Shown: positions 17,088 to 25,599 of the stretch, piece after piece | Layout of the letters: each line of letters starts with the position of its first letter | Numbering within the stretch: the stretch's first letter is position 1 | Source: Syntrophomonas sp. | Lineage (GTDB): Bacteria; Bacillota; Syntrophomonadia; Syntrophomonadales; Syntrophomonadaceae | Assembly (NCBI GenBank): GCA_016841875.1 | Contig: JAENYG010000017.1 | Coordinates: 1 to 64,000, forward strand | Length of the DNA: 64,000 nt | Direction: 5' to 3' | The notes under the pieces: model-generated | The model's input: the letters and a program-made list of their open reading frames with translations, nothing else | Told to the model about the DNA's origin: nothing | The model's database searches: none | Made by a program: the position numbers and the translations under genes

Positions 17088-17975
17088 ATGAACTCTGCTA
17101 AATCAACTATATTGATCCCAACTTATAACCGTTCGGATTATCTTTCTCGATTGCTTCAATTCATGGTTGCCAACTTTAACCCCGAACTGGTAAAGGTAGT
17201 AGTCTTAGATGGTTCTGATAAAGAAGCATCTAAGAATAAAGAACTATGCTTAAAAACAGGAATTGAATACCGCTATTATGGTCCAGAAATTCCAATATTG
17301 GAAAGATGGCTGGCTGGTATCAGATCAACAGAAACTGAATTCGTCTCTTTTCTGGCTGATGATGATATCCTGCAGCCAGACGGTTATTATGATTGTCTGA
17401 ATTTTCTTCAATCCTATCCGCAATATTCAATAGCCCACGGTAATTATGTCTGGTTTCTGGAACAAAATGAGCAGACCCTACTCTATCCAGGATATCAAAC
17501 TTTTTCTATTGAGCATGAGTCCTCTCTAGAGAGGCTTTTTTATTTTCTCGCTGACTATATACCCATCACCTATGGTGTTTATCGAACTGATATATTAAGA
17601 ACTGCTTACGAGGAGACTATATCCAATTTAGCATTAGATAATTTACATTTTACCGAGCTCTTGAGCGGATGTATACCTGTATTACTGGGCAAAGTTAAAA
17701 AGCTGGCTACAAACTATTACGGTAGAAACATGGGAGATTCATCTCCCCGCCCAGTAATGATATATCCCAAATTAGTCTTTGCTGAAGACTTTTCCTATCG
17801 ATATGGACAGATCAAAAGCACATTAAAAAATATTTTAAACGATAACATAAATCCAGAAATTGCAGAAGATGCACTTGATTACTGCTTTGGCGCCTATTAT
17901 GGGAAAATATTGAATAGAGCTAACGTAACCCAACATTTTACCAGGCTGTTGGATAGTGCAATAAATTCTGGTTAG
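17088..17975 (+). CDS. Family 2 glycosyltransferase (TIGR00180 type)
   Basis: A 295-residue GT-A transferase: STILIPTYNRSDYLSRLL is the nucleotide-sugar-binding start and FLADDDIL carries the metal-binding DxD-type motif. The sequence resembles TIGR00180 proteins. A signal peptide and transmembrane helices are absent, so it is cytoplasmic. It is the last gene of the tightly packed row from 7610 and may use the CDP- or CMP-sugar made upstream. Confidence 0.75.
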   Translation: MNSAKSTILIPTYNRSDYLSRLLQFMVANFNPELVKVVVLDGSDKEASKNKELCLKTGIEYRYYGPEIPILERWLAGIRSTETEFVSFLADDDILQPDGYYDCLNFLQSYPQYSIAHGNYVWFLEQNEQTLLYPGYQTFSIEHESSLERLFYFLADYIPITYGVYRTDILRTAYEETISNLALDNLHFTELLSGCIPVLLGKVKKLATNYYGRNMGDSSPRPVMIYPKLVFAEDFSYRYGQIKSTLKNILNDNINPEIAEDALDYCFGAYYGKILNRANVTQHFTRLLDSAINSG

Positions 17976-18322
17976 CCATCCCCCCAACCATCATAATCGA
18001 AAGCTGCTAGAATGAATTTATTCCAGCCTCTCGCCACGTCCGTGTCGCTCCCCACCTGGTGCCGATCGCCTTCAGAGCAGCAGATAGAAAACGAGCGAAG
18101 GAGTATAATAATTCGGCCCAACGGGTAAGGATCGTCGCCCCCTGCAAAGGTCCGCCAGTATATTTATGCATATCCAGAAACAAATTCGCTGATTTTTCTT
18201 GTGGGACTAATTATTTTCACAAAAAATATTTTTAACCATAATATGTATATTATTATTCTATTTTAAGCATATGATGCTGCCGATACAGATGCAGGGAGGA
18301 GATTATCATACTTTACAAAAAT
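17976..18322 (+). other. Intergenic region before the Maf-HAD gene
   Basis: No gene is seen. A GC-rich block at about 18020-18150 contains a segment (GAAAACGA, then GGAGTATAA) related to one at about 21345-21390 on the other side of the Maf gene. At 18279-18286 GCCGATAC matches the -10 box of flagellar sigma-D/sigma-28 promoters in seven of eight positions, but no good TAAA box is seen at the right distance. GGGAGGAG lies at 18294-18301. Confidence 0.4.
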
Positions 18323-20674
18323 ATGAACCTGCTGAAAACACATTTTCCCCTGGTATGGAGCAGGCTTAAAGAACTTGAAAATAATCTGGATCCGGGATTA
18401 GTTAAAACACTTGACCCTATTGATGGTTTTCCAAATCTTATCCTAGATATACCACCTAACTATATCCATGATAAACACAATCCGTTTCTCGAAGCCCAAA
18501 ATGTAATTGAACAACAGGAAAATCCAGAAGAATATTCCGATATCCTCTTTTATGGAATAGGTCTGGGATATCACCTGAACGCATTCATAAAGAAATACCC
18601 CGGCATAGCTTTTTCTATATATGAACCGGTTCCAGAAATATTTTTTCAATTTTTGTCTTATGTGGATTTGACTGATATACCCCTGTCTTTAATAAAATAT
18701 ATCTTTGTGGAAGGAAAACCCGATGATATACGGGTGTTTTCCCATGAATATGTTAATCAAATGCGAGACTCGGTATTGGTAATAGACTTCCCCTCCTACA
18801 AGGATATTTTCTCAGACCGGTATGTAGATTTTTTTTTCCAGTTCGAATCTGCGGTCAATGAACGCAGGAGTGCAGTAAATGTAACCACTGCCTTTGAAAA
18901 ACGATGGACTCTTAACAGTATGCTGAATTTTAATACAGTGCTATCCACCCCCAACATTATTTTGGAAAAGAAAGACGCTTTCAAAAACCAGCCCGCATTA
19001 CTGATCGCATCAGGTCCATCTCTGGAAGAAGAAATTGAAAATATTCGTTATATTAAAGAAAATGGCCTGGCCTATGTATTTTCGGTTGGTTCAGCTGTCA
19101 ATACATTGATAGACTATAATATTCACCCCCATGCCGCCTGCAGCTATGATCCCTCCCCTAAAAACCAGGTTGTTTTCCAGAAACTAGTTGAACAGAACCT
19201 TGTCGATATTCCCCTTATCTTCGGCAGCAGTATAGGTTTTGAAACATTAACCAGATACCCGGGTCCCAAATTCCATATGCTGACTAAACCAGACCACATT
19301 TCTCCTTTCTATCTAAAATCAAAATCAGGAATAGAATTGGATACTATTAATGATGCCCCATCTATCTCGGTTATTGCGTTACAGCTTCTTAAGCAGCTGG
19401 GGTTTAATCCCATTGTCCTGGTGGGACAAAATTTCGCTTATAAGGATAATAAACAGCATGCGGAAGGGCTGAATTACAGCAAAGCAGCTATTGACCAGAA
19501 GCTGCTTGAGGATGCATTGGAGATTGAGGACGTAGATGGGAATAAAGTATTTAGCAATCCAAGCTTTAACCGAATGCGGATGCAGATGGAGATATATATC
19601 AGCAGGTATAAAGAATGTGAAATAATAAATACCACCCGGGGCGGAGCAAAGATAGAGGGCACTGCCTTTAAAACACTGGATGCAGTTATCGAAGATATTC
19701 TGCAGGGCAGGACAGTTGATGAAAACTGGCTCAGCCTGGAAGGTTTCAATTATGACTTAAATCACTTGATACAACAATACCTCACCATGAAGCAGGCCCG
19801 GGATAAAATGGATGATTTGATTGAAACAATGAATAATTTTTTAAACAAAATCAATAAACAGGCTGAAAACTTCGGCTTTAGGCAGATGGATCACATATTC
19901 ACAGCTCTGGAAAACGCTTATGCCCATCTAAAACAAAACGCATTTTTCGCAACCTTTATAATGCCCATGAACCAGATAGCAGATCAAATTCTACAGCGAG
20001 CCATAATTAATATAAATATAGAAAAAGATAACCATAAGAAAGCAAAAATGACGGTAGCCGAATTTGAAGAATATATTTACAGCTGTGAAAATGATATTCA
20101 AATGATAACTCCTGTTTTTCATGAAATGAATACCGCGGTTGAGGCCTTCCTTCGTGATTACTTCATATTCAAAGCCAGCAAAATAAAAATCCTTCTAATG
20201 AACTGTGATGGTATTCTAACTGATGGGGGATCATATTATTCCGAAAAAGGCAGTGCAGAGATTAAATTAAACAGCCGTGATATCTCAAGTCTGATACGCC
20301 TGCAGCAGAAGGGTATCAAAATCGTGATCGTTTCCAATAAATACAACAAAATTATAAAGAATGTATTCAGTCAATCAGGAATTGAATGTCTGCTTATTAA
20401 TGACAAAGATAAATATCAAGAAATTGAGAAAATTTGTTCAGTGCTGGCAGTAACCTATGACCAGATAGCCTGCATAATAGATGATATTAAAGACCTTGAT
20501 CTAATAAGATATTCCGGCTTAAGTTTCTGCGTAAACGATGCCATGGATGAGGCAAAAAAACAGGTTGATTATTTATCCACATTTAAAGGAGGGGAAGGAG
20601 TATTGCGGGAAGTTGCCCAGGTGCTCCTTTTGGAAAGCTTTCCGATCCAGGGAACAATAATACGAACCATATAA
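18323..20674 (+). CDS. Maf-type (DUF115) glycosylation protein fused to a KdsC-like HAD domain
   Basis: A 783-residue protein. Residues about 1-610 match the motility accessory factor family: an N-terminal Maf region (DILFYGIGLGYHL) and a central DUF115 core (LLIASGPSLEEEIENI, IALQLLKQLGFNPIVLVGQNFAY). Maf proteins transfer nonulosonic acids to flagellin, fitting the NeuB/NeuA-like genes upstream. Residues about 620-783 form a KdsC-like HAD domain (DGILTDGG, VIVSNK, DDIKDL). The usual nucleophile Asp of DxD is Asn627, so phosphatase activity is unlikely. The GGGAGGAG site is 22 bases before the ATG but seven before an ATA in frame at 18308, which may be the real start. Confidence 0.75.
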   Translation: MNLLKTHFPLVWSRLKELENNLDPGLVKTLDPIDGFPNLILDIPPNYIHDKHNPFLEAQNVIEQQENPEEYSDILFYGIGLGYHLNAFIKKYPGIAFSIYEPVPEIFFQFLSYVDLTDIPLSLIKYIFVEGKPDDIRVFSHEYVNQMRDSVLVIDFPSYKDIFSDRYVDFFFQFESAVNERRSAVNVTTAFEKRWTLNSMLNFNTVLSTPNIILEKKDAFKNQPALLIASGPSLEEEIENIRYIKENGLAYVFSVGSAVNTLIDYNIHPHAACSYDPSPKNQVVFQKLVEQNLVDIPLIFGSSIGFETLTRYPGPKFHMLTKPDHISPFYLKSKSGIELDTINDAPSISVIALQLLKQLGFNPIVLVGQNFAYKDNKQHAEGLNYSKAAIDQKLLEDALEIEDVDGNKVFSNPSFNRMRMQMEIYISRYKECEIINTTRGGAKIEGTAFKTLDAVIEDILQGRTVDENWLSLEGFNYDLNHLIQQYLTMKQARDKMDDLIETMNNFLNKINKQAENFGFRQMDHIFTALENAYAHLKQNAFFATFIMPMNQIADQILQRAIININIEKDNHKKAKMTVAEFEEYIYSCENDIQMITPVFHEMNTAVEAFLRDYFIFKASKIKILLMNCDGILTDGGSYYSEKGSAEIKLNSRDISSLIRLQQKGIKIVIVSNKYNKIIKNVFSQSGIECLLINDKDKYQEIEKICSVLAVTYDQIACIIDDIKDLDLIRYSGLSFCVNDAMDEAKKQVDYLSTFKGGEGVLREVAQVLLLESFPIQGTIIRTI

Positions 20675-20700
20675 ATCCTGTTTTTTTACCGAAAAGGTAA

Positions 20701-20728
20701 TGAGGCTGTCCCTGAAGGGATGGCCTCA
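20701..20728 (+). terminator. Hairpin between convergent genes
   Basis: TGAGGC and GCCTCA close a stem of about 13 base pairs (TGTCCCT pairs with AGGGATG) with a tiny loop, between the Maf gene and the convergent DUF6385 gene. There is no T-run after it on the plus strand, but a TTTTTTT tract precedes it, so it may serve mainly the minus-strand transcript. Confidence 0.6.
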
Positions 20729-20757
20729 TCACTCAATCATCCGGTATCTGCTTTAAA

Positions 20758-21213
20758 TTATGATTGTTTCCTTCCCTGGAAATACCAGTTAACGGTACCG
20801 TCTACCCCCCCTGATACTGTTACTGCTATACGGGCATATTTGAGGAAAGTATCCGCCACAAAATATTTCCAATCACCGCTGGCAATTGTAGCAAAGGTAC
20901 CATTTTCATCATACCAATCATTTCCGCTTCCGGTAGCACTAACTTCTAATTTGACCTGGGTAGTACCGCTGCCGGAAACCTTATTGATCGCATAGGTCCA
21001 GGTTGAATAATCCAAGACTGGCCATATGGTGGTTCCGGAGTTAGCACCGCTGGCAAAAGTGGCAGTTGTTCCGGAATCTATGGTAGAAATATCCTGGGTG
21101 ACTACTAAAGCTCCGCTGTCCATCTGTAATGCTGTAGCAGTACCACTTTGTGAAGCATATAGTTTTACCCGCAAATTTTCGGGTACATCCTGAAAGACTC
21201 TATAGTTTGGCAT
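20758..21213 (-). CDS. DUF6385-domain protein
   Basis: A 151-residue protein, low in Cys and rich in Ser, Thr and Gly, which I place in DUF6385 (VKLEVSATGSGNDWYDENGT and a C-terminal VNWYFQGR). Function is unknown. The pattern suggests a beta-sandwich structural or surface-attached protein. I use the ATG at 21213 because GGAG lies 12 bases upstream; an earlier GTG at 21225 is too close to that site. It faces the Maf-HAD gene across a hairpin. Confidence 0.6.
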   Translation of the reverse strand: MPNYRVFQDVPENLRVKLYASQSGTATALQMDSGALVVTQDISTIDSGTTATFASGANSGTTIWPVLDYSTWTYAINKVSGSGTTQVKLEVSATGSGNDWYDENGTFATIASGDWKYFVADTFLKYARIAVTVSGGVDGTVNWYFQGRKQS

Positions 21214-21225
21214 TGTATTTCTCAC

Positions 21226-21668
21226 TCCTCTCTATTGGGATTCTCTATATCTTATGAAACAGAGTCACTGTTAGTTAATGTTATTTTAGGAATAATTAGG
21301 CGAATACAATGATAATTTTTCTTGTATCCTGTCAGCCTGGCGCTCGCCCGCTCAGTCGACTTTGCAGCATCATATTGAAAACGACCAGAGGGAGTATAAG
21401 TTGTACCCCCAACCTTAATAGTGCAGTAACGAAGTGAATGCACATCAGTTGTCCCGTTTCGGGGTAGTACCCGAAGGGTGAAGGGTGGGGGTTGCTCCAT
21501 GCTTCGCAGGCAGGTTATATTTTTACCTGGTCTCAATACCGAACATGAGCTGTTCAATGGCATCCCAGTACATTATTATGAAGTATAAGCTTATACAAAA
21601 AGATGCTAATATAGTTAAATGAATGGAAACACTCATCAATAGATGTCACCTTAGACTGACAGGAAAGG
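21226..21668 (+). other. Intergenic region before the iron transporter gene
   Basis: No convincing gene. A minus-strand frame at 21252-21563 reads through GC-rich sequence with a VGGTTYTPSGRF stretch, but it lacks a start signal. The part near 21345-21390 is related to sequence near 18060-18100. It may be the debris of a duplicated structural gene. Confidence 0.35.
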
Positions 21669-22544
21669 ATGATGCATGTGAAAAAATCAGTTATACAAGC
21701 ACTAATTACAGAGCAAAAAGATGAAATTACATCACATCATATCTACCAGAGGCTGGCAGATAAATTGGAACCATCACAAAATGCAGAAATACTTAGATCT
21801 ATAAGCTCAGACGAGTTGAAGCACTATAATAGTATCAAGGAAACTACCGGGATGGAAGTTAAACCTAATTGGTGGAAAGTATATTTTTATTATATGGTGT
21901 GCATAATATTTGGTATCACCTTTGGGGTTAAATTACTGGAAAAAGGTGAAGGGACCGCTATAAGCAGTTACCAGGCTCTGGCCGATTCTTATCCCCAGCT
22001 GCATGAGGTCATTAAAGACGAGGAAGAACACGAAAAACAGCTTATAGGTATGATTAATGAAGAACGCCTGCAGTATATCGGTTCCATCGTACTGGGGTTA
22101 AATGACGCTCTGGTCGAGCTGACCGGGGCACTGGCTGGTTTTACCTTTGCTTTCCAAAACACCAAATTAATCGCATTGACCGGGCTGATTATGGGAATTT
22201 CAGCCTCTTTTTCCATGGCCTCGGCTGAATATTTGTCCAACAAGCAGGATAAGAGCAGCCGGGAATCCTTACAAGCAGCCTCGTATACGGGAGCCGCTTA
22301 TGTGGTTACAGTTATATTATTGATTCTCCCGTATTTGTTGATTGGCAATCCTTTTATAAGCCTGGCAGTCACTTTATTAACCGCACTGCTGGTAATTTTC
22401 TTCTTCAACTATTATGTAGCAGTGGCCAAAGATCTGGATTTCAAAAAGCGATTCCTGGAAATGGCAGCAATCAGCCTGGGAGTGGCAGCAGTTTCATTCC
22501 TGGTTGGAGTGCTGGTAAAACAATTTTTCGGTATAGAAATATAA
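21669..22544 (+). CDS. Erythrin-vacuolar iron transport (VIT1/CCC1-type) protein
   Basis: A 291-residue fusion. The first 135 residues are a ferritin-like/rubrerythrin domain with paired metal ligands (SSDELKHYNSI and later KDEEEHEKQLI). The remainder is a VIT1-type transporter with about four to five helices and the conserved GLNDALVELTGALAGF and SMASAEYLSNKQ motifs. It probably exports Fe(II) or Mn(II) across the cytoplasmic membrane. One hydrophobic segment at residues 74-92 lies between the helices of the erythrin part. AGGAAAGG directly abuts the ATG at 21669, so GTG at 21678 may be the true start. Confidence 0.8.
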   Translation: MMHVKKSVIQALITEQKDEITSHHIYQRLADKLEPSQNAEILRSISSDELKHYNSIKETTGMEVKPNWWKVYFYYMVCIIFGITFGVKLLEKGEGTAISSYQALADSYPQLHEVIKDEEEHEKQLIGMINEERLQYIGSIVLGLNDALVELTGALAGFTFAFQNTKLIALTGLIMGISASFSMASAEYLSNKQDKSSRESLQAASYTGAAYVVTVILLILPYLLIGNPFISLAVTLLTALLVIFFFNYYVAVAKDLDFKKRFLEMAAISLGVAAVSFLVGVLVKQFFGIEI

Positions 22545-22630
22545 ACCAGGATTTTGGCAGCAGGCAATGAAGTTGTATGAATTAATAATCTATTATGGGC
22601 AAAAATTTAAATATATACTTTAAGCAGAAG

Positions 22631-22659
22631 GTGGACAGGAGAACCGTCCCCTTGTCCAC
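22631..22659 (+). repeat. Palindromic GAACCGTCCCC repeat
   Basis: GTGGACA and TGTCCAC form perfect 7-bp arms around a loop with the core GAACCGTCCCC. It lies just upstream of the GTG start of the AbiGi-like gene. Confidence 0.75.
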
Positions 22660-22676
22660 ATATCGGAGGGATAAAA

Positions 22677-23489
22677 GTGGGAGTAAGCAGCAGCCCGTCT
22701 ATCAGTGCTAATACCTTATTTCATTTCACCGATACTTTTGAAGATTTAGAAAGCATTTTTTTTAACGACTTCTCCCCGCACTACTGCCTGGAAGACCAGA
22801 GTTATCTAGTACCCGATAATCTGCCCCAGTATGCAGCCATCCCCATGGTCTGTTTTTGTGATGTGCCCCTTTCCCAGGTTAATTATCACACCGCCACTTA
22901 TGGATACTACTGCCTGGGTTTGACCAAAGAATGGGGGCAGGAAAACGGGATCAATCCCATTATGTACGCTGTCCCCAATTCCTATTCTACCCTGCTGCTG
23001 AAAAAATGCTTCGGTGATTTATATCCATTGAACCCTAAATTATTGCTTTATAAAACTGATGAACCTGATCTGTCCAGCCGCAATGTGGCGACCATGCTTT
23101 ATTCCTTTTTCACTTTTTTAAAACCTTATGAAGGTGAATTCTGGAAAAATGGTTCCTTGGTTCAGAGCGGGGTCAGGTTTTATAATGAACGGGAATGGAG
23201 ATATGTACCGCCCCTGGATAAGCTGAACGATATCGGATTAAGCCCGATAATGAGCCAGGAACAATATCATGATCGCAGCTTCCGGCACCACTACAATAAT
23301 GTGCTGCAGGAGTCTTTTAAGTTAACATTTACTGCCCGGGATATTAAATACATTATCGTTAGGGAAGAATGTGAAGTCTTAAAAATGGCACAAAAAATAG
23401 CAAATTTTAAATCCAGATATTCTTCTGAGGAAGAAACACTGCTTACAACTCGAATCATATCCATGAAACAGATACTGGAAGACTTCTAA
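22677..23489 (+). CDS. AbiGi-family protein (putative abortive-infection antitoxin)
   Basis: A 270-residue protein with the AbiGi pattern: LFHFTDTFEDLESIF at the start, IPMVCFCDVPLSQVNYH, YGYYCLGLTKEWG and NEREWRY. In lactococci AbiGi pairs with the nucleotidyltransferase AbiGii in phage-abortive infection, but no AbiGii-like partner lies on either side here. It starts with GTG after GGAGGG. The family assignment is fairly secure; a defence function is only inferred. Confidence 0.7.
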   Translation: MGVSSSPSISANTLFHFTDTFEDLESIFFNDFSPHYCLEDQSYLVPDNLPQYAAIPMVCFCDVPLSQVNYHTATYGYYCLGLTKEWGQENGINPIMYAVPNSYSTLLLKKCFGDLYPLNPKLLLYKTDEPDLSSRNVATMLYSFFTFLKPYEGEFWKNGSLVQSGVRFYNEREWRYVPPLDKLNDIGLSPIMSQEQYHDRSFRHHYNNVLQESFKLTFTARDIKYIIVREECEVLKMAQKIANFKSRYSSEEETLLTTRIISMKQILEDF

Positions 23490-23548
23490 GTTGGAAACTT
23501 GGTCACGTTCTTAAATGGTATGCCCTTAACCCTGGTGCCGGTTCATGC

Positions 23549-24235
23549 TTATGAATTAAACCGGTAGCCGCTTCCCCACAAGGTTTCTATATATGCCGGA
23601 TGGGCCGGGTCCTTCTCAATCTTTTTACGTATCTTTTGAATATGAACCGCTACTGTGGTGGTGTCTCCATATTGCTCTTCACCCCATAGCGCATCATAAA
23701 GATGTTCCTTATTAAAAACCATGTTGGGGTTGGAAGCCAGGAAGAGCAATAACTCATATTCCCTGGTGGTCATCTTGACATCTTTACCGTTTACAGATAC
23801 TTTTCGTGAAGCGGTATTTATCTCTAAAGCTCCATGGCTGATTATTTCCTGGCTGCTCTTGCTGCCCCTGAGCCGTTCATACCTGCTGATATGTGACTTG
23901 ATCCGGGCAATTAGTTCTGCCAGGCTGAAAGGCTTGGTTATATAATCGTCTGCGCCAAAGCCCAACCCTCTTATCTTATCGATATCTTCACTGCGGGCTG
24001 AAACTATTATCAACGGTATTTCCATCTTCTTTCGTATTTCTTGAATTACTTCCAAGCCATTTTTCCCTGGCAGCATCAAATCAACAATGATCAGATCATA
24101 GCTCCCATTAAGTGCTTTTTGAAGACCTTGATCCCCGTCCTGAACGATATCCACTCTATACCCGCTCATCTGCAAATAATCTCGCTGCAGTTCAGCAATA
24201 TTCAGATCATCCTCAATCACCAGGATCTGTTTCAT
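23549..24235 (-). CDS. OmpR-family response regulator
   Basis: A 228-residue two-domain regulator. The receiver has the acidic pair EDD near residue 8, the phosphoacceptor in DLMLPGKNG (about Asp51), the Thr/Ser position in IIVSAR and the Lys in ITKPF. The C-terminal winged helix ends in TLWGSGYRF. It overlaps the kinase gene by 23 bases, so both are translated together. Likely targets are the histidine-rich protein and small membrane protein upstream, but no binding site could be assigned. Confidence 0.9.
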   Translation of the reverse strand: MKQILVIEDDLNIAELQRDYLQMSGYRVDIVQDGDQGLQKALNGSYDLIIVDLMLPGKNGLEVIQEIRKKMEIPLIIVSARSEDIDKIRGLGFGADDYITKPFSLAELIARIKSHISRYERLRGSKSSQEIISHGALEINTASRKVSVNGKDVKMTTREYELLLFLASNPNMVFNKEHLYDALWGEEQYGDTTTVAVHIQKIRKKIEKDPAHPAYIETLWGSGYRFNS

Positions 24236-25403
24236 CGATATTCTCCTTTATTAACCGTGTATTAGGAAGGGATAGGGTAAAGCATGACCCTTTCCCTTCT
24301 ATACTGGAAGCTTCAATCTTTCCGCCATGAGCTTCAATCAATTCCCGGGCAATCGCCAAACCTAATCCAGTGCTCATCAGGTCCTTGGTTCGTTCGCTGT
24401 CGATACGATAAAAGCGCTCAAATATATGCTGTAGTTTATCCTCGGGTATCCCGGGCCCATTGTCTTGAATGGCCAGGCATATAAAATCTTCTTGCAGATA
24501 CAGATCGTTCTTGATAATCAAACCCTGATCCGGCCCGTATTTAACCGCATTCCCTATAACATTGCGAACCGCCTGGTAAAACCTTTTAGGGTCTATGTGG
24601 ACCGTACAGTCCTGCTCCAGCATGTTAGTATACGATAGTTGAGCATTTTTTTCCTCCAGTTCCAAGTGAAACTCCTCCATAAGATCATGCATATAAGCCT
24701 GGATCTGCACCTCTTCAAAATTAAAATCCAGTTTGTTCATATCCAATTGAGAAAACAGAAGCAGGTCGTCAATCAGCTTGTTCACATAAGCTATGTTGTA
24801 ATCGATGATTTTTAAATACTTTTCCACTTTTTCCGAGGATCTTGCCGTGCCATCCAAAATGGCCTCAATATACCCCTGAATTGCGGCGATGGGTGTTTTT
24901 AAATCGTGGGATATGTTAGCGACCAGGTTCTTTCGATTCTCTTCATAGTTCTGCTGCAAGATTTCTCCCGCCTGAAGTTTTTCGGCCATATTGTTGAAAG
25001 ATGTGATGAGTAGTCCGATTTCATTTTCAACCTTGCTCTCGATGAATACCGAGTAATTCCCCCGGGCAATTTCCTGAACACCACGGTTAAGGCTGGCTAT
25101 AGGCTGGAATACCCTCTTTTCCAACCGCCACAGGAAAAACAGCTGCAGGATCTCCTTAATGCTGATAAATACGGCAAAAATGACAGCGATAGTCTGGTTG
25201 CCGGCCCAGGCAAACAACAAATAGATCACCAAGAGATAGAATAATAAAGCAAAATACCGGGAAAACCTTAAAACTCTATGGTATTGGTGAAACTCATCAT
25301 GATGCTTGTGGATGTATTGGTGAAACTCATGATGATGCTTGTTAAATCTGGCATGCGGATGTCTATATTTCCAATCTGTCATTTTTCTTTGCTCCGATGT
25401 CAT
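24213..25403 (-). CDS. Histidine kinase with histidine-rich cytoplasmic N-terminus
   Basis: A 396-residue kinase. Residues 10-45 contain two copies of an 11-residue unit (KHHHEFHQYI, KHHDEFHQYH). Two adjacent helices (about 47-65 and 70-92) follow with only a few residues outside, so there is no external sensor. Then come a HAMP domain, the phosphoacceptor motif NISHDLKTPIAAI, an N-box (NVIGNAVKYGP), G1 (DNGPGIP) and G2 (GLGLAIA). The histidine array could bind Ni, Zn, Co or haem inside the cell, making this an intracellular metal sensor; this is an inference. Confidence 0.85.
   Translation of the reverse strand: MTSEQRKMTDWKYRHPHARFNKHHHEFHQYIHKHHDEFHQYHRVLRFSRYFALLFYLLVIYLLFAWAGNQTIAVIFAVFISIKEILQLFFLWRLEKRVFQPIASLNRGVQEIARGNYSVFIESKVENEIGLLITSFNNMAEKLQAGEILQQNYEENRKNLVANISHDLKTPIAAIQGYIEAILDGTARSSEKVEKYLKIIDYNIAYVNKLIDDLLLFSQLDMNKLDFNFEEVQIQAYMHDLMEEFHLELEEKNAQLSYTNMLEQDCTVHIDPKRFYQAVRNVIGNAVKYGPDQGLIIKNDLYLQEDFICLAIQDNGPGIPEDKLQHIFERFYRIDSERTKDLMSTGLGLAIARELIEAHGGKIEASSIEGKGSCFTLSLPNTRLIKENIDETDPGD
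25282..25342 (-). repeat. 33-nt tandem repeat encoding the histidine array
   Basis: The 28-base segment beginning TATTGGTGAAACTCAT occurs at 25282-25309 and 25315-25342, differing at one base, with a period of 33 (11 codons). The near-identity shows a recent duplication within the kinase gene. Confidence 0.8.
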
Positions 25404-25523
25404 TTATTTATGTGAACAGGTTACTGTAATTAATCATACCATTATTAAGCATTACTGCTGTAGTTCTTGCTGTTTTTTATTCAACTTGATCCCTCTGTTA
25501 AAAAAACCCAAAGATAACTTTTT

Positions 25524-25568
25524 AATGCATAAGTATTCAGGAGATTGACAATGGAATATTTATGCATT
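25524..25568 (+). repeat. Inverted repeat with TGCATAAnTATTC half-sites
   Basis: AATGCATAAGTATTC (25524-25538) and GAATATTTATGCATT (25554-25568) are inverse complements with one mismatch around a 15-base loop. The half-site resembles an ARG box (ArgR operator) and recurs at both ends of the MITE-like element at 38490-38735. Confidence 0.55.
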
Positions 25569-25599
25569 CAAAATCACCAATCTTACTTTTGCGGTTTAA

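Noticed and set aside
21252-21563. 103-codon minus-strand frame with a GGTTYTPSGRF stretch
   Set aside because: No start signal and no domain; kept only as a possible remnant in the intergenic entry.
22677-23489. Complete AbiG abortive-infection pair
   Set aside because: No AbiGii-like nucleotidyltransferase lies on either side; only the AbiGi part is present.
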